A stretch of DNA of 25,181 nt from an uncultured Lachnospiraceae bacterium. Its GTDB lineage: Bacteria; Bacillota; Clostridia; Lachnospirales; Lachnospiraceae. The stretch covers positions 1-25,181 of the forward strand of contig CAMPAP010000135.1 in assembly GCA_946631935.1 (NCBI GenBank). The letters are read 5' to 3'. Positions 16,986 to 24,370 of this stretch are shown in pieces; within the stretch, counting starts at the first letter, position 1, and each line of letters begins with the position of its first letter. The notes below the pieces were generated by a model, which had not been told where the DNA came from, searched no databases, and worked only from the letters and a program-made list of their open reading frames with translations. The translations under genes were made by a program, and so were the position numbers.

Positions 16986-18539
16986 GTGGCAAAAAAAGAC
17001 TCCAAAAAGCCTGAAAAGGTCGCAAAAAAAGGCAGAAAAGGCACTATCTCAAGCAGAATGTACGCAGTTGCGATACTTCCTGTCATCCTGTTTGCGCTTG
17101 CCATCACATGTGCCGGGATCCCGTCCCTGACAGCCATCATGCGTGACAGTGCAAAAAAGGAACTCAGGGATGCTTGCATAAGCACCCAGCTTATCATGAA
17201 CGCCACCTATCCCGGAGAATACAGACTGACAGGAAGCGAACTTCTCTATTTCTATAAGGGCGATACCGACATAACAAGGGATTACAGCGTAGTCGATACC
17301 GTGAACGAATCTACGGGAGTGGATATCTCCATCATCTATAAGGACACCAGGATCCTTACGACTCTGAAAAACGAAGAAGGCGAAAGGACCGTCGGAACAG
17401 GCATCGCGGACCAGATATACAAAAGCGTATTTGTGGAAGGCAACGAGGCCTTTTATGACAATACCCTGATAAACGGAAAAACCTATTATACCTACTATAT
17501 GCCCCTTGTTTCCGGACACGGGAACACCCAGGGCATTCTGGGAGCGGCAAAACCATCCGAAGACGTGGATAAGGCCATACTGGACTATATCCTCATGCTT
17601 GCATGTCTTTCCATAGCACTGGGCATTGTGATGGTCCTCATAGTCATCAGGATCACACGTCCCATGACCCGCTCCATCGATTCCATTTTCAAATTCGTAA
17701 GGGAGGCATCCGAAGGAAACGAAACCGCGATCCTTGATGAACACGTCCTTCGCAGGCATGATGAACTCGGAGAGATTGGCGAGAGCGTTCTGAACATGCA
17801 GCGTTCCATGAGAAATCTCATGGAATCGGATCCTCTGACCAAGCTCTTTAACAGAAGGTCCGCTCACAGAAAGATCGCGACCATTGTTAACAAAGCAAAG
17901 CAGTCAACCGAAAGCTTCTGCGTTTCAATCGGTGATATAGACTTTTTCAAGCATGTAAACGATACCTACGGCCACGACGCCGGTGACGAAGTTCTCATAA
18001 AGGTAGCGGATATCATAAAAGATCACATGAAAAGCTACGGATTTGTCGCAAGATGGGGCGGTGAGGAGTTTCTGATGGTCTTTGACAGGACAAATCTTCT
18101 CATGGCAGAAAACGCTCTCTGGAGCCTTCTTGACAGGATCCGCGCTATGGAGATCCGCTACGAAAACTATATCATCAATGTCACCATGAGCTACGGCGTA
18201 AGCGAATGGAATAAAAAAGACAGTATCGACACCCTGATAAAGAGTGCCGATGACAAATTGTATTTTGCAAAAAACAGCGGCAGAAACCGTGTTGTCAGTT
18301 CTCTGGAAAAGAAAGAAGACGATGAATCCGGAGAAATAGAAAAGCTGCTGAAATCAATCAGCAGCGGTGCATCCGAAACCATGTACGGAAATGAGGATGA
18401 TGATATTCATTTCGAAAACCTGTCCGCCGCAGAGCTCGAAGACATACTTAGCGGCAAGGCAGATGAAGAAGCCGAACTTACCGGCGATAACTTAATGTCA
18501 GATCCCGTTTCATTTTCCGAAACTTCTTATACCAGCTGA
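16986..18539 (+). CDS. Membrane diguanylate cyclase with Cache, HAMP and GGDEF domains
   Basis: The GTG at 16986 has AGAGG seven bases upstream and gives 517 residues; earlier in-frame ATGs lack a ribosome site. A basic N-terminus (2-20) leads to a first membrane helix (about 24-45). An extracytoplasmic region (about 53-199) resembles a single Cache sensor domain, with STGVDISIIYKDTRILTT and GKTYYTYYMPL. The second helix (about 200-222) and a HAMP linker (223-275) follow. The GGDEF domain (about 280-440) has DPLTKLFNRRS, DIDFFKHVNDTYGHDAGD and the active signature RWGGEEF (356-362), so c-di-GMP synthesis from GTP is expected. The RxxD inhibitory site normally five residues before GGEEF is absent (KSYG there). 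An acidic tail of about 77 residues follows. Confidence 0.9.
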   Translation: MAKKDSKKPEKVAKKGRKGTISSRMYAVAILPVILFALAITCAGIPSLTAIMRDSAKKELRDACISTQLIMNATYPGEYRLTGSELLYFYKGDTDITRDYSVVDTVNESTGVDISIIYKDTRILTTLKNEEGERTVGTGIADQIYKSVFVEGNEAFYDNTLINGKTYYTYYMPLVSGHGNTQGILGAAKPSEDVDKAILDYILMLACLSIALGIVMVLIVIRITRPMTRSIDSIFKFVREASEGNETAILDEHVLRRHDELGEIGESVLNMQRSMRNLMESDPLTKLFNRRSAHRKIATIVNKAKQSTESFCVSIGDIDFFKHVNDTYGHDAGDEVLIKVADIIKDHMKSYGFVARWGGEEFLMVFDRTNLLMAENALWSLLDRIRAMEIRYENYIINVTMSYGVSEWNKKDSIDTLIKSADDKLYFAKNSGRNRVVSSLEKKEDDESGEIEKLLKSISSGASETMYGNEDDDIHFENLSAAELEDILSGKADEEAELTGDNLMSDPVSFSETSYTS

Positions 18540-18651
18540 TAATCATCCCTGTCCTATCCGTCCCATTCGCCAAAGCCTTTGACGACCCGGAACGTAGCTT
18601 TGGAAAGAATCATTATCTTTGATAATTATATCGGACAGCGCGCGTCCTTCT
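18540..18651. other. Convergent intergenic region
   Basis: The 112 bases between the cyclase and the EamA gene hold CCAAAGC...GCTTTGG (18570-18603) and ATTATC-ttt-GATAAT (18612-18626). Neither is followed by a convincing T run on either strand, so no terminator is called. Confidence 0.35.
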
Positions 18652-19578
18652 TTAGGCTTTTTCCTGCTTTTTTTCTCCCGGAACTATCTGAACGATAATA
18701 ATGGCGGCAAACATCAGTGCGCTTCCTGCCATTTCCCTTACGGATAATTTCTGTCCGAGAAGCACAAATCCCCCAAGTACCGAAAACAGAGCTTCGCAGC
18801 TCATGAGGATCGATGCAACCCCCGGATCCAATTTGGACTGGCATACTATCTGGATGGTATATCCTGCGCCTCCGGACAAAACTCCCGCGTAAAGGATCGG
18901 AACCGCGGCTGCAAGTACAGAGCTTACATCCGGCTTTTCCACAATGAACATTATACAACTGCTGATGATGCTCACTGTCAAAAATTCGATGCAGGCAAAC
19001 TTGATATTGTCCACTTCCCTGGAATATTTATCGATCACAAGTATCTGCAGGGCAAAAACAAATGCGCATGCAAGGATCAGAAGATCCCCGGCTGAAAAAC
19101 TCATCTTTTCCTTCATTGTCAGGAAATAAAGTCCCGCAACCGATATGGCAACACACAGCCATATGACGGGGGATGGCTTTTTTCCGAGAAAGATCCCGAA
19201 AACAGGCACAAGCACTATATACATGGCCGTGATGAATCCTGCTTTTCCAACGGAATCCGTATATATGATCCCTATCTGCTGAAGATTGGTCGCAATGGTC
19301 AGAAGGATCCCGGTGATGATCCCGGCCTTCCATAATCTTGCGGATTTCCAGGTGTGGCCTTCAGGAAGATCCTTTGTTCCGGTTTTTGATCTTTTTCCTG
19401 CATCCGTTATCAGCGAAAAAACAAAGACCACAGCCGTGGCCAGATAAAATCTTGTTCCGGTAAATGTAAAAGGACCTGTACTTTCCATTCCGATACTCTG
19501 GAATGCAAATGCAAGTCCCCAGATCAATGCTCCTAAAAGCAGGAGCAGAGCATATCCGATACGTACTGATCTTTTCAT
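18652..19578 (-). CDS. EamA-family (DMT superfamily) transporter
   Basis: A polytopic inner-membrane protein of 308 residues with about ten hydrophobic segments in two EamA-type halves (for example ALLLLLGALIWGLAFAFQSIG at 10-30, and WLCVAISVAGLYFL and ALMFAAIIIVQIV later). ALIWGLAFAFQ and a second-half SGGAGYTIQ region fit the drug/metabolite transporter superfamily. Substrates in this family range from amino acids to nucleotide sugars and drugs, and none can be read here. The ATG overlaps the enzyme I-like stop by four bases (ATGA), so the two are translationally coupled. A functional link to that protein or to the upstream sugar genes is possible but not shown. Confidence 0.88.
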   Translation of the reverse strand: MKRSVRIGYALLLLLGALIWGLAFAFQSIGMESTGPFTFTGTRFYLATAVVFVFSLITDAGKRSKTGTKDLPEGHTWKSARLWKAGIITGILLTIATNLQQIGIIYTDSVGKAGFITAMYIVLVPVFGIFLGKKPSPVIWLCVAISVAGLYFLTMKEKMSFSAGDLLILACAFVFALQILVIDKYSREVDNIKFACIEFLTVSIISSCIMFIVEKPDVSSVLAAAVPILYAGVLSGGAGYTIQIVCQSKLDPGVASILMSCEALFSVLGGFVLLGQKLSVREMAGSALMFAAIIIVQIVPGEKKQEKA

Positions 19579-20972
19579 AACAAACCTTTTTTCCTCATTG
19601 CCGCCTTTATATATTCCCTGACATCCGCACCGGTGGAAAGTCCCACCACATCCTCTGCAAGTTTTTCCGCCTCATCAAGTCTCCACTCGGAAAGACATCT
19701 TCTGGTCTCAGGAACAAGCAGGGGATCCACACTGAAAACCCTCAGTCCGAAACCTGCAAGCACCGGTATGATCATGGGATCGGATGCCGCTTCTCCGCAT
19801 ACGGAAACGGGCTTTCCCGCATCTGCGGCATTTTTTATCACGCTGCGGATCAGTCTGAGCACCGATGGCTGACTAACCGAATGAAGATATGCAACATTTC
19901 TGTTACCTCTGTCTGCCGCCATGCAATACTGCACCAGATCATTTGAACCTACGGAAAAGAAATCGCACTCATGTATGAGCATATCCGATATCACCGCAGC
20001 GGAGGGCGTCTCTATCATTGCTCCGATCTTGATATCTTCGTCAAATTCATGTCCTTCATCCCTCAGTTCACCTGTTATCTCATAGATGAGGGATTTGACC
20101 TCCCTCATTTCCTCTATGCAGCTGACCATGGGGATCATTATGGAGACATTTCCATAAGCGCTTGCACGCAGAAGAGCCCTCAGCTGCAAAGAAAAAACTT
20201 CTCTGCTGCCGAGGCTGAACCTTACACCTCTGTATCCAAGGAAGGGATTCTCCTCTTTTTCAAAGGAAAAATAGTTTCCCGGAACGGCTTTGTCTCCGCC
20301 TATATCAAGGGTCCTTATCACTATGGGCCTGCCATCAAGAGCCTTTACGATACTTGAATAAGTCCTTAGCTGTTCATCCTCCGTGGGTATATGGTCCGAC
20401 TGCAAAAACAGATGCTCTGTCCTGTACAGCCCGACTCCTTCTCCGCCGTTATCGAGCATTTTCAGAACGCCCAGATGATCGCTGACATTACAAAAGATCC
20501 TGCACTCGGTACCGCAGGCCATTTCCGTCTTCATGCTGCGGAACTTTACAAGTCTTTCCTGATCTTTAAGATATTCTCTTTTTCTTGAGCTGAATTCCCT
20601 TATCTGTTCCGGAGCCGGTCTTTCATAAACATAACCGTTTATCCCGTCTACGATGACCGTGTCTCCGTCCGCTATTCCTTTTGTCACGCCTTCTGCGCCG
20701 TACACGGCGGGAATTCCCATTGCCTTTACAAGAAGGGCGGAATGGCTTGTGGCTCCTCCGGCTTCGCACACAACGGCAGAAACGCTCATATCCTTAAGAA
20801 GCCCTGCAAGATACGGCGTAAGTTCTGTCATTACCAGAACGGCTCCCGGGGCAGTCAGCTTTATCTGTCTTTCGATTTTTGCATCGGAATACCCTGCAGG
20901 CCCGGGTTCTGCCTTGAGAACCTTGGACACTCCTATCCCTATTCCTTTTGAAACCGCTATACCACTATACAT
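19575..20972 (-). CDS. PTS enzyme I-like phosphotransferase lacking the HPr-binding domain
   Basis: Enzyme I (phosphoenolpyruvate-protein phosphotransferase) takes phosphate from PEP onto a His and passes it to HPr. This 465-residue protein begins MYSGIAVSKGIGIGVSKVLK, the normal enzyme I start. It then jumps to TAPGAVLVMTELTP and the phospho-His motif GGATSHSALL with His77, equivalent to His189 of the 575-residue E. coli enzyme. The PEP-binding barrel is complete: R184 (YRTEHLF), R220 (RTLDIGGDK), R248, E321 (MIETPSAA), N344/D345 (GSNDL), R355 and C392 (VCGEA) match E. coli R296, R332, R358, E431, N454/D455, R465 and C502. The missing ~110 residues all lie before His77 and correspond to the helical HPr-docking domain. 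The frame is intact. Its ribosome site is weak. It lies 78 bases after the dehydrogenase gene and overlaps the EamA start by four bases. Confidence 0.88.
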   Translation of the reverse strand: MYSGIAVSKGIGIGVSKVLKAEPGPAGYSDAKIERQIKLTAPGAVLVMTELTPYLAGLLKDMSVSAVVCEAGGATSHSALLVKAMGIPAVYGAEGVTKGIADGDTVIVDGINGYVYERPAPEQIREFSSRKREYLKDQERLVKFRSMKTEMACGTECRIFCNVSDHLGVLKMLDNGGEGVGLYRTEHLFLQSDHIPTEDEQLRTYSSIVKALDGRPIVIRTLDIGGDKAVPGNYFSFEKEENPFLGYRGVRFSLGSREVFSLQLRALLRASAYGNVSIMIPMVSCIEEMREVKSLIYEITGELRDEGHEFDEDIKIGAMIETPSAAVISDMLIHECDFFSVGSNDLVQYCMAADRGNRNVAYLHSVSQPSVLRLIRSVIKNAADAGKPVSVCGEAASDPMIIPVLAGFGLRVFSVDPLLVPETRRCLSEWRLDEAEKLAEDVVGLSTGADVREYIKAAMRKKGLL

Positions 20973-21050
20973 ATATTTTTCCGCTTATCTTACGTCTGCC
21001 GGGCAGGTCTTACAGGCAAAACCTGTATGCCGCACCAAACAGCCCGTGCC
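20973..21050 (-). other. Structured gap between the dehydrogenase and enzyme I-like genes
   Basis: ACAGG-caaaa-CCTGT (21012-21026) can fold, with CGGGC/GCCCG arms near 21000 and 21043 able to close a larger stem. No T run follows on the minus strand and I see no good promoter, so this is more likely a processing or translation structure than a transcript end. Confidence 0.4.
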
Positions 21051-22163
21051 TTACATGATGCACATTACTTTGATGTAATCTTCAGTCTTATCTCTCATGA
21101 TCTCAAACCCTTTGTAAAAATCTTCGGGAGAAAACCTGTGAGTTATAAGTTTTTCCGGGCTTATCTTACCTGATGCGATGCTTTTCAAAACAACATTCCA
21201 GTCATCATCCTCAGAACGTGTAAATGAGGAATTCCAGGTACCCGTTACGGTAAACTGCTTTCTTAATATCTTCCAGTATTCATCCCTTGTCAGATTCATA
21301 TCCGATGCGGGATTTCCCACAAGCTGAAGTCTGCCGGAGGGGCCCAAAACATTCAGTCCCAGACTGACCGATTCATTTTTACCCACGCATTCGAAGAAAA
21401 CATCCGCACCGTTTCCTTCTGTCTTTTCATTTATAAAAGCCTGTATGTCGCCTGCGTTAAAATCGGCATAACACTCTTTAGGTATTCCAAGATGAGACAG
21501 ATGATCTTTTTGTGAAGATTTATTGCCCACACCAAGTATGTTCCTGTAGCCCATACTCAGAAGATGCATGACCACAAACAGTCCTATGGTTCCAAGACCG
21601 CATACCACTATACATGCAGCTTTTTCGATCCCCTGAGTTTTACCGCAAAGGCCCGCTTTTCTTATGGCATGATATGCAACCGAGAGGGGTTCTAACATGG
21701 CTGCCTGTTCATATGTCACTTCATCCGGAAGGATAATGAGATTGTCTGCGGGTACTTTGACGTATTCCGCAAAACCTCCGTCGCATCTCGAGCCCAGATA
21801 ATTATAATTCACGCACATCTCATACTCCCTTTTTTTGCAGGGAGCACATTTATGACAGGGAATAAGAGGAAAGATCCCCACTCTTTTGTTAAGAAGGGTG
21901 TCGGGAACATTTTTCCCGGTCATGACAACTTTACCCGAAAACTCATGTCCCGGAATAAGAGGATGATGATAAGCCCCGTTTTTAAAGATCCTGGGAATAT
22001 CAGATCCGCAGATTCCCGCAGCCTTTACCTCAATTATGACGCAGTCATCATCGGAAACGCTGTTTTCTTTGTTAAGTCCGCAGAGCCTGCCGCTGCCAAG
22101 CTCCGGCCCCGGGATCTCTTCAAGGGAAAAATCCCCGATATTTTTCAGTACGTAAGCTTTCAC
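21051..22163 (-). CDS. Zinc-dependent medium-chain dehydrogenase, polyol (galactitol-1-phosphate 5-dehydrogenase) type
   Basis: A 370-residue MDR-family NAD(P)-dependent alcohol/polyol dehydrogenase. Catalytic zinc residues C52 (CGSD), H73-E74 (GHEFSG) and the EPLSVAYHA segment with E158 are present. Structural zinc cysteines are C103, C106, C109 and C117. The Rossmann fold has GLGTIG at 189-194. Residues about 21-38 form a short insertion in the N-terminal domain. Its closest style is GatD or sorbitol-type enzymes, not the usual TarJ. Its ATG overlaps the cytidylyltransferase stop by four bases, so the likely substrate is a ketose phosphate or polyol phosphate that the cytidylyltransferase then activates. 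This role is inferred from context. Confidence 0.85.
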   Translation of the reverse strand: MKAYVLKNIGDFSLEEIPGPELGSGRLCGLNKENSVSDDDCVIIEVKAAGICGSDIPRIFKNGAYHHPLIPGHEFSGKVVMTGKNVPDTLLNKRVGIFPLIPCHKCAPCKKREYEMCVNYNYLGSRCDGGFAEYVKVPADNLIILPDEVTYEQAAMLEPLSVAYHAIRKAGLCGKTQGIEKAACIVVCGLGTIGLFVVMHLLSMGYRNILGVGNKSSQKDHLSHLGIPKECYADFNAGDIQAFINEKTEGNGADVFFECVGKNESVSLGLNVLGPSGRLQLVGNPASDMNLTRDEYWKILRKQFTVTGTWNSSFTRSEDDDWNVVLKSIASGKISPEKLITHRFSPEDFYKGFEIMRDKTEDYIKVMCIM

Positions 22164-22837
22164 TCTTTGATCTCTTTAAATCTTTTAAGATCGGCCGGTG
22201 TGGTGATCTTAAAATTATCTTCATCTCCGTCTATGCACCTGATATCCATTCCGCACATGACAGCAGGCTGCATGGATCCGCTTATTTCAAGTATCCTGTC
22301 GGGAAGAAGATCCTCGTTTGCCCTAAGATACTTTCCGAACTTAAACCCTTCAGGAGCCTGTCCTGCGGCTATGCGGCTTCTGTCAAGATTTCCCAAAACC
22401 CTGCCGCCTTCAACCTCATAAACGGTATCCTTCATGGGAAGAACCGGAAGAACCGCATCGGATCCTTTCAGGGCATCAGTTATCTTTTCTATCAGTTCTT
22501 TTTTTACCATGGGCCTTGCGGCATCATGAATAATGACATTGTCGTCATCATTTAAGAAATCCTTAAGTGCTCTGAGCCCGCTCAGTATGGAAAGCTGTCT
22601 GTTTGATCCGGGATCTGCAAAGTCCAAAGGCTTTTCATCATTTTTTACAAGCGATCTGACAAGATCCCTGTACTCCGGAGCCGCTACCACCATTATCCTG
22701 TCTATCAGGCCGGACTCTTCGAATACTTCAAGGCAGTATGAGATCACGGGCCTGTTTCCCGCCATAAGATACTGCTTGGGAATATCTCCTCCCATTCTTG
22801 TTCCGGTTCCGCCGGATAACAAAATGACAGCGTTCAT
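22160..22837 (-). CDS. IspD/TarI-family cytidylyltransferase
   Basis: These enzymes couple CTP to a polyol phosphate: methylerythritol 4-phosphate in isoprenoid synthesis (IspD) or ribitol 5-phosphate in teichoic acid synthesis (TarI). The 225-residue protein has the nucleotide loop LLSGGTGTRMGGDIPKQY (6-23, Arg14 and Lys21), IIHDAARPM (102-110), and KITTPADL near the C-terminus. IspD usually opens with AAGxGxRMG. The GGTG form, the neighbouring dehydrogenase and the pentose-phosphate epimerase-like gene favour a TarI-like role making a CDP-alditol. An essential IspD function cannot be excluded. The ATG overlaps the epimerase-like stop by one base (TGATG). Confidence 0.85.
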   Translation of the reverse strand: MNAVILLSGGTGTRMGGDIPKQYLMAGNRPVISYCLEVFEESGLIDRIMVVAAPEYRDLVRSLVKNDEKPLDFADPGSNRQLSILSGLRALKDFLNDDDNVIIHDAARPMVKKELIEKITDALKGSDAVLPVLPMKDTVYEVEGGRVLGNLDRSRIAAGQAPEGFKFGKYLRANEDLLPDRILEISGSMQPAVMCGMDIRCIDGDEDNFKITTPADLKRFKEIKE

Positions 22838-23499
22838 CAGCCAAACCTGCTCCTGATATCCTTAATGATGTTGGAGTAGCTATCCTTCTTATGGAAAAGC
22901 ACCGTGGTCCCCAGTACAAAGCCGCTCATACCCATGGGAGCATACTTTTCGATCTTATCCATTCCGCAGGCTCCGTCCCATATAAGGTCAAAGTGCATGG
23001 ATTTTTGCAGTTCAAGAAGGTATGATATCTTTTCTCCGACATAGGGCAAAAACATCTGGCCCGCATTTCCGGGATTTACACTCATTACAAGAACCTTGTC
23101 CACGATCCTTAAAAGTTCCAGTATGGACTCAACGCTTGTTCCGGGATTTATGGCTATGCCCGGTGTGATCCCGGCATTGATGATCTTCTGAAGCGTGGTG
23201 GAAGGGTGATACTCTGCCTCCGGATGGATATATACGATATCGCCCTTTCTGAGCCTGTGTAAAAACATCTCGATATTATTGTTTGGATGCTCGATCATTA
23301 AATGCACATCCAAAGGCTTTTTGGTTGCCCTTGAGATAAATTCCATATCATAAAGGCTCATGGCAAAGTTCGGCACATACCTTCCGTCCATGATATCTAT
23401 ATGAAAATAGTCGACTCCCGCTTTTTCAAGAGCCTTGACCTCATCATTGAGTCTTCCGAAATCCGCACACATCATTGATGCATGTATGTTAAATCCCAT
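22837..23499 (-). CDS. Divergent ribulose-phosphate 3-epimerase (Rpe/AlsE-like)
   Basis: The start at ATG 23499 has a strong AAGGAGG and gives 220 residues, the usual length. Rpe interconverts D-ribulose 5-phosphate and D-xylulose 5-phosphate; AlsE acts on allulose 6-phosphate. Metal and acid-base residues are kept: H33 and D35 (HIDIMDGRYVPNF), H66 (DVHLMIEHP) and D175 (WDGACG). Two phosphate-side motifs differ from housekeeping Rpe: MSVNPGNAGQMF instead of NPGFGGQ, and IWDGACGMDKI instead of VDGGI. The substrate may thus be a related ketose phosphate. The gene leads a promoter-driven set with the cytidylyltransferase and dehydrogenase. Confidence 0.85.
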   Translation of the reverse strand: MGFNIHASMMCADFGRLNDEVKALEKAGVDYFHIDIMDGRYVPNFAMSLYDMEFISRATKKPLDVHLMIEHPNNNIEMFLHRLRKGDIVYIHPEAEYHPSTTLQKIINAGITPGIAINPGTSVESILELLRIVDKVLVMSVNPGNAGQMFLPYVGEKISYLLELQKSMHFDLIWDGACGMDKIEKYAPMGMSGFVLGTTVLFHKKDSYSNIIKDIRSRFG

Positions 23500-23527
23500 T
23501 TTCCCCTCCTCCTTAACAGCCTTTTTT

Positions 23528-23556
23528 ACTATACAATGCAAAAACCGGTTAAGCAA
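23528..23556 (-). promoter_or_regulatory. Internal promoter before the epimerase-like gene
   Basis: TTGCTT (23556-23551), a 17-base spacer and TATAGT (23533-23528) on the minus strand form a good sigma-A promoter. Transcription would start about 20 bases before the ATG, just ahead of AAGGAGG. Confidence 0.65.
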
Positions 23557-23558
23557 CA

Positions 23559-23578
23559 TTTAAGTAAACAAACTTAAA
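23559..23578. repeat. Inverted repeat, possible operator or weak terminator
   Basis: TTTAAGT-aaacaa-ACTTAAA is a perfect 7-bp inverted repeat. It lies ten bases after the HAD stop and three bases before the -35 of the epimerase promoter. It has no T run on the minus strand, so an operator site is as likely as a terminator. Confidence 0.45.
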
Positions 23579-23587
23579 ACACATATA

Positions 23588-24370
23588 TCATATTATGCCA
23601 AAATGCTTAAATGCTTTATATATCCCATCCTCATATATCGAATCGGTTACATAATCGGATGCCAGCAACAGTTCGGGATTTCCCTGACCCATTGCTATTC
23701 CGTGTGCGGCGGCAGTTATCATCTCCATATCGTTCATACCGTCTCCCACCGCATAGATATTATCTTCAGGAACATCATAGTATTTTCTTACTTTCTCCAT
23801 TCCCGTTGCTTTTGAATGTCCCTTGGGAACAAATTCAACCACTATGCCGTTATGATTAATGGTATCCAGAAAACCGCCCAGCTTTTCCGTAACCGCATCA
23901 AAATCCGTATCATCGGTTATATCAGCGCTGAATTTATTAATGGGATCATCAGGTGTGAGCATATCCATTCTTTTTGCCCTGTCTCCCAAAGACTCCCACA
24001 GCGTTGCCGCGAAAGGATCATCGGGAAAATCCTCAGGGTCAAAAAAACAATACTGCGTTCCTTCCAGCACCACCGGCATGTGCTCTTCCTTAAGCACTTC
24101 AAGGGAAAGTTTTACCTGATCAAATGTAAGAAGCTTGTTGTAATGAACCTTACCCCCTATTTCCACATAGCAGCCGCATGCAGCCACATATCCGTCCATA
24201 CCCAGATCGTCCAGCGCCTTATACATGGTATTGGATCTTGACCTTCCGGTATTTATGAATACCTTGTTTCCAAGAACCCTTGCCAGTCTGATGGCATCAA
24301 TGGTGCTGTCCGGGATCCTGAGTTTCTCATCCCAGATGGTCATATCAATATCAAGAAAGATCAGATTCAT
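23588..24370 (-). CDS. Cof-type HAD-IIB family phosphatase
   Basis: A 260-residue cytosolic haloacid dehalogenase-fold phosphatase. The nucleophile motif is FLDIDMT (D7, D9), where most relatives have DLDGT. INTGRS gives motif II, and VGDGMNDMEM (about 207-216) is motif IV for Mg binding. A C2B-type cap domain lies between. Such enzymes act on sugar phosphates or cofactors; the substrate cannot be read. The ATG overlaps the stop of the upstream membrane protein by four bases. It is 88 bases before the epimerase-like gene, with a promoter between, so it may belong to the upstream part of the cluster. Confidence 0.9.
   Translation of the reverse strand: MNLIFLDIDMTIWDEKLRIPDSTIDAIRLARVLGNKVFINTGRSRSNTMYKALDDLGMDGYVAACGCYVEIGGKVHYNKLLTFDQVKLSLEVLKEEHMPVVLEGTQYCFFDPEDFPDDPFAATLWESLGDRAKRMDMLTPDDPINKFSADITDDTDFDAVTEKLGGFLDTINHNGIVVEFVPKGHSKATGMEKVRKYYDVPEDNIYAVGDGMNDMEMITAAAHGIAMGQGNPELLLASDYVTDSIYEDGIYKAFKHFGII

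Noticed and set aside
17049..17867. 272-codon minus-strand open frame opposite the diguanylate cyclase
   Set aside because: It mirrors the codon structure of the plus-strand gene, has no recognisable domain, and the plus-strand gene has a promoter, ribosome site and known domains.
19575..20972. Enzyme I-like gene as a pseudogene or 5' fragment
   Set aside because: The frame is intact from a normal enzyme I N-terminus to the end and all catalytic residues remain; only an internal domain is absent.
21051..22837. Firm TarI/TarJ assignment for the cytidylyltransferase and dehydrogenase
   Set aside because: The dehydrogenase resembles GatD-type enzymes more than TarJ and the cytidylyltransferase cannot be separated from IspD by motifs alone.
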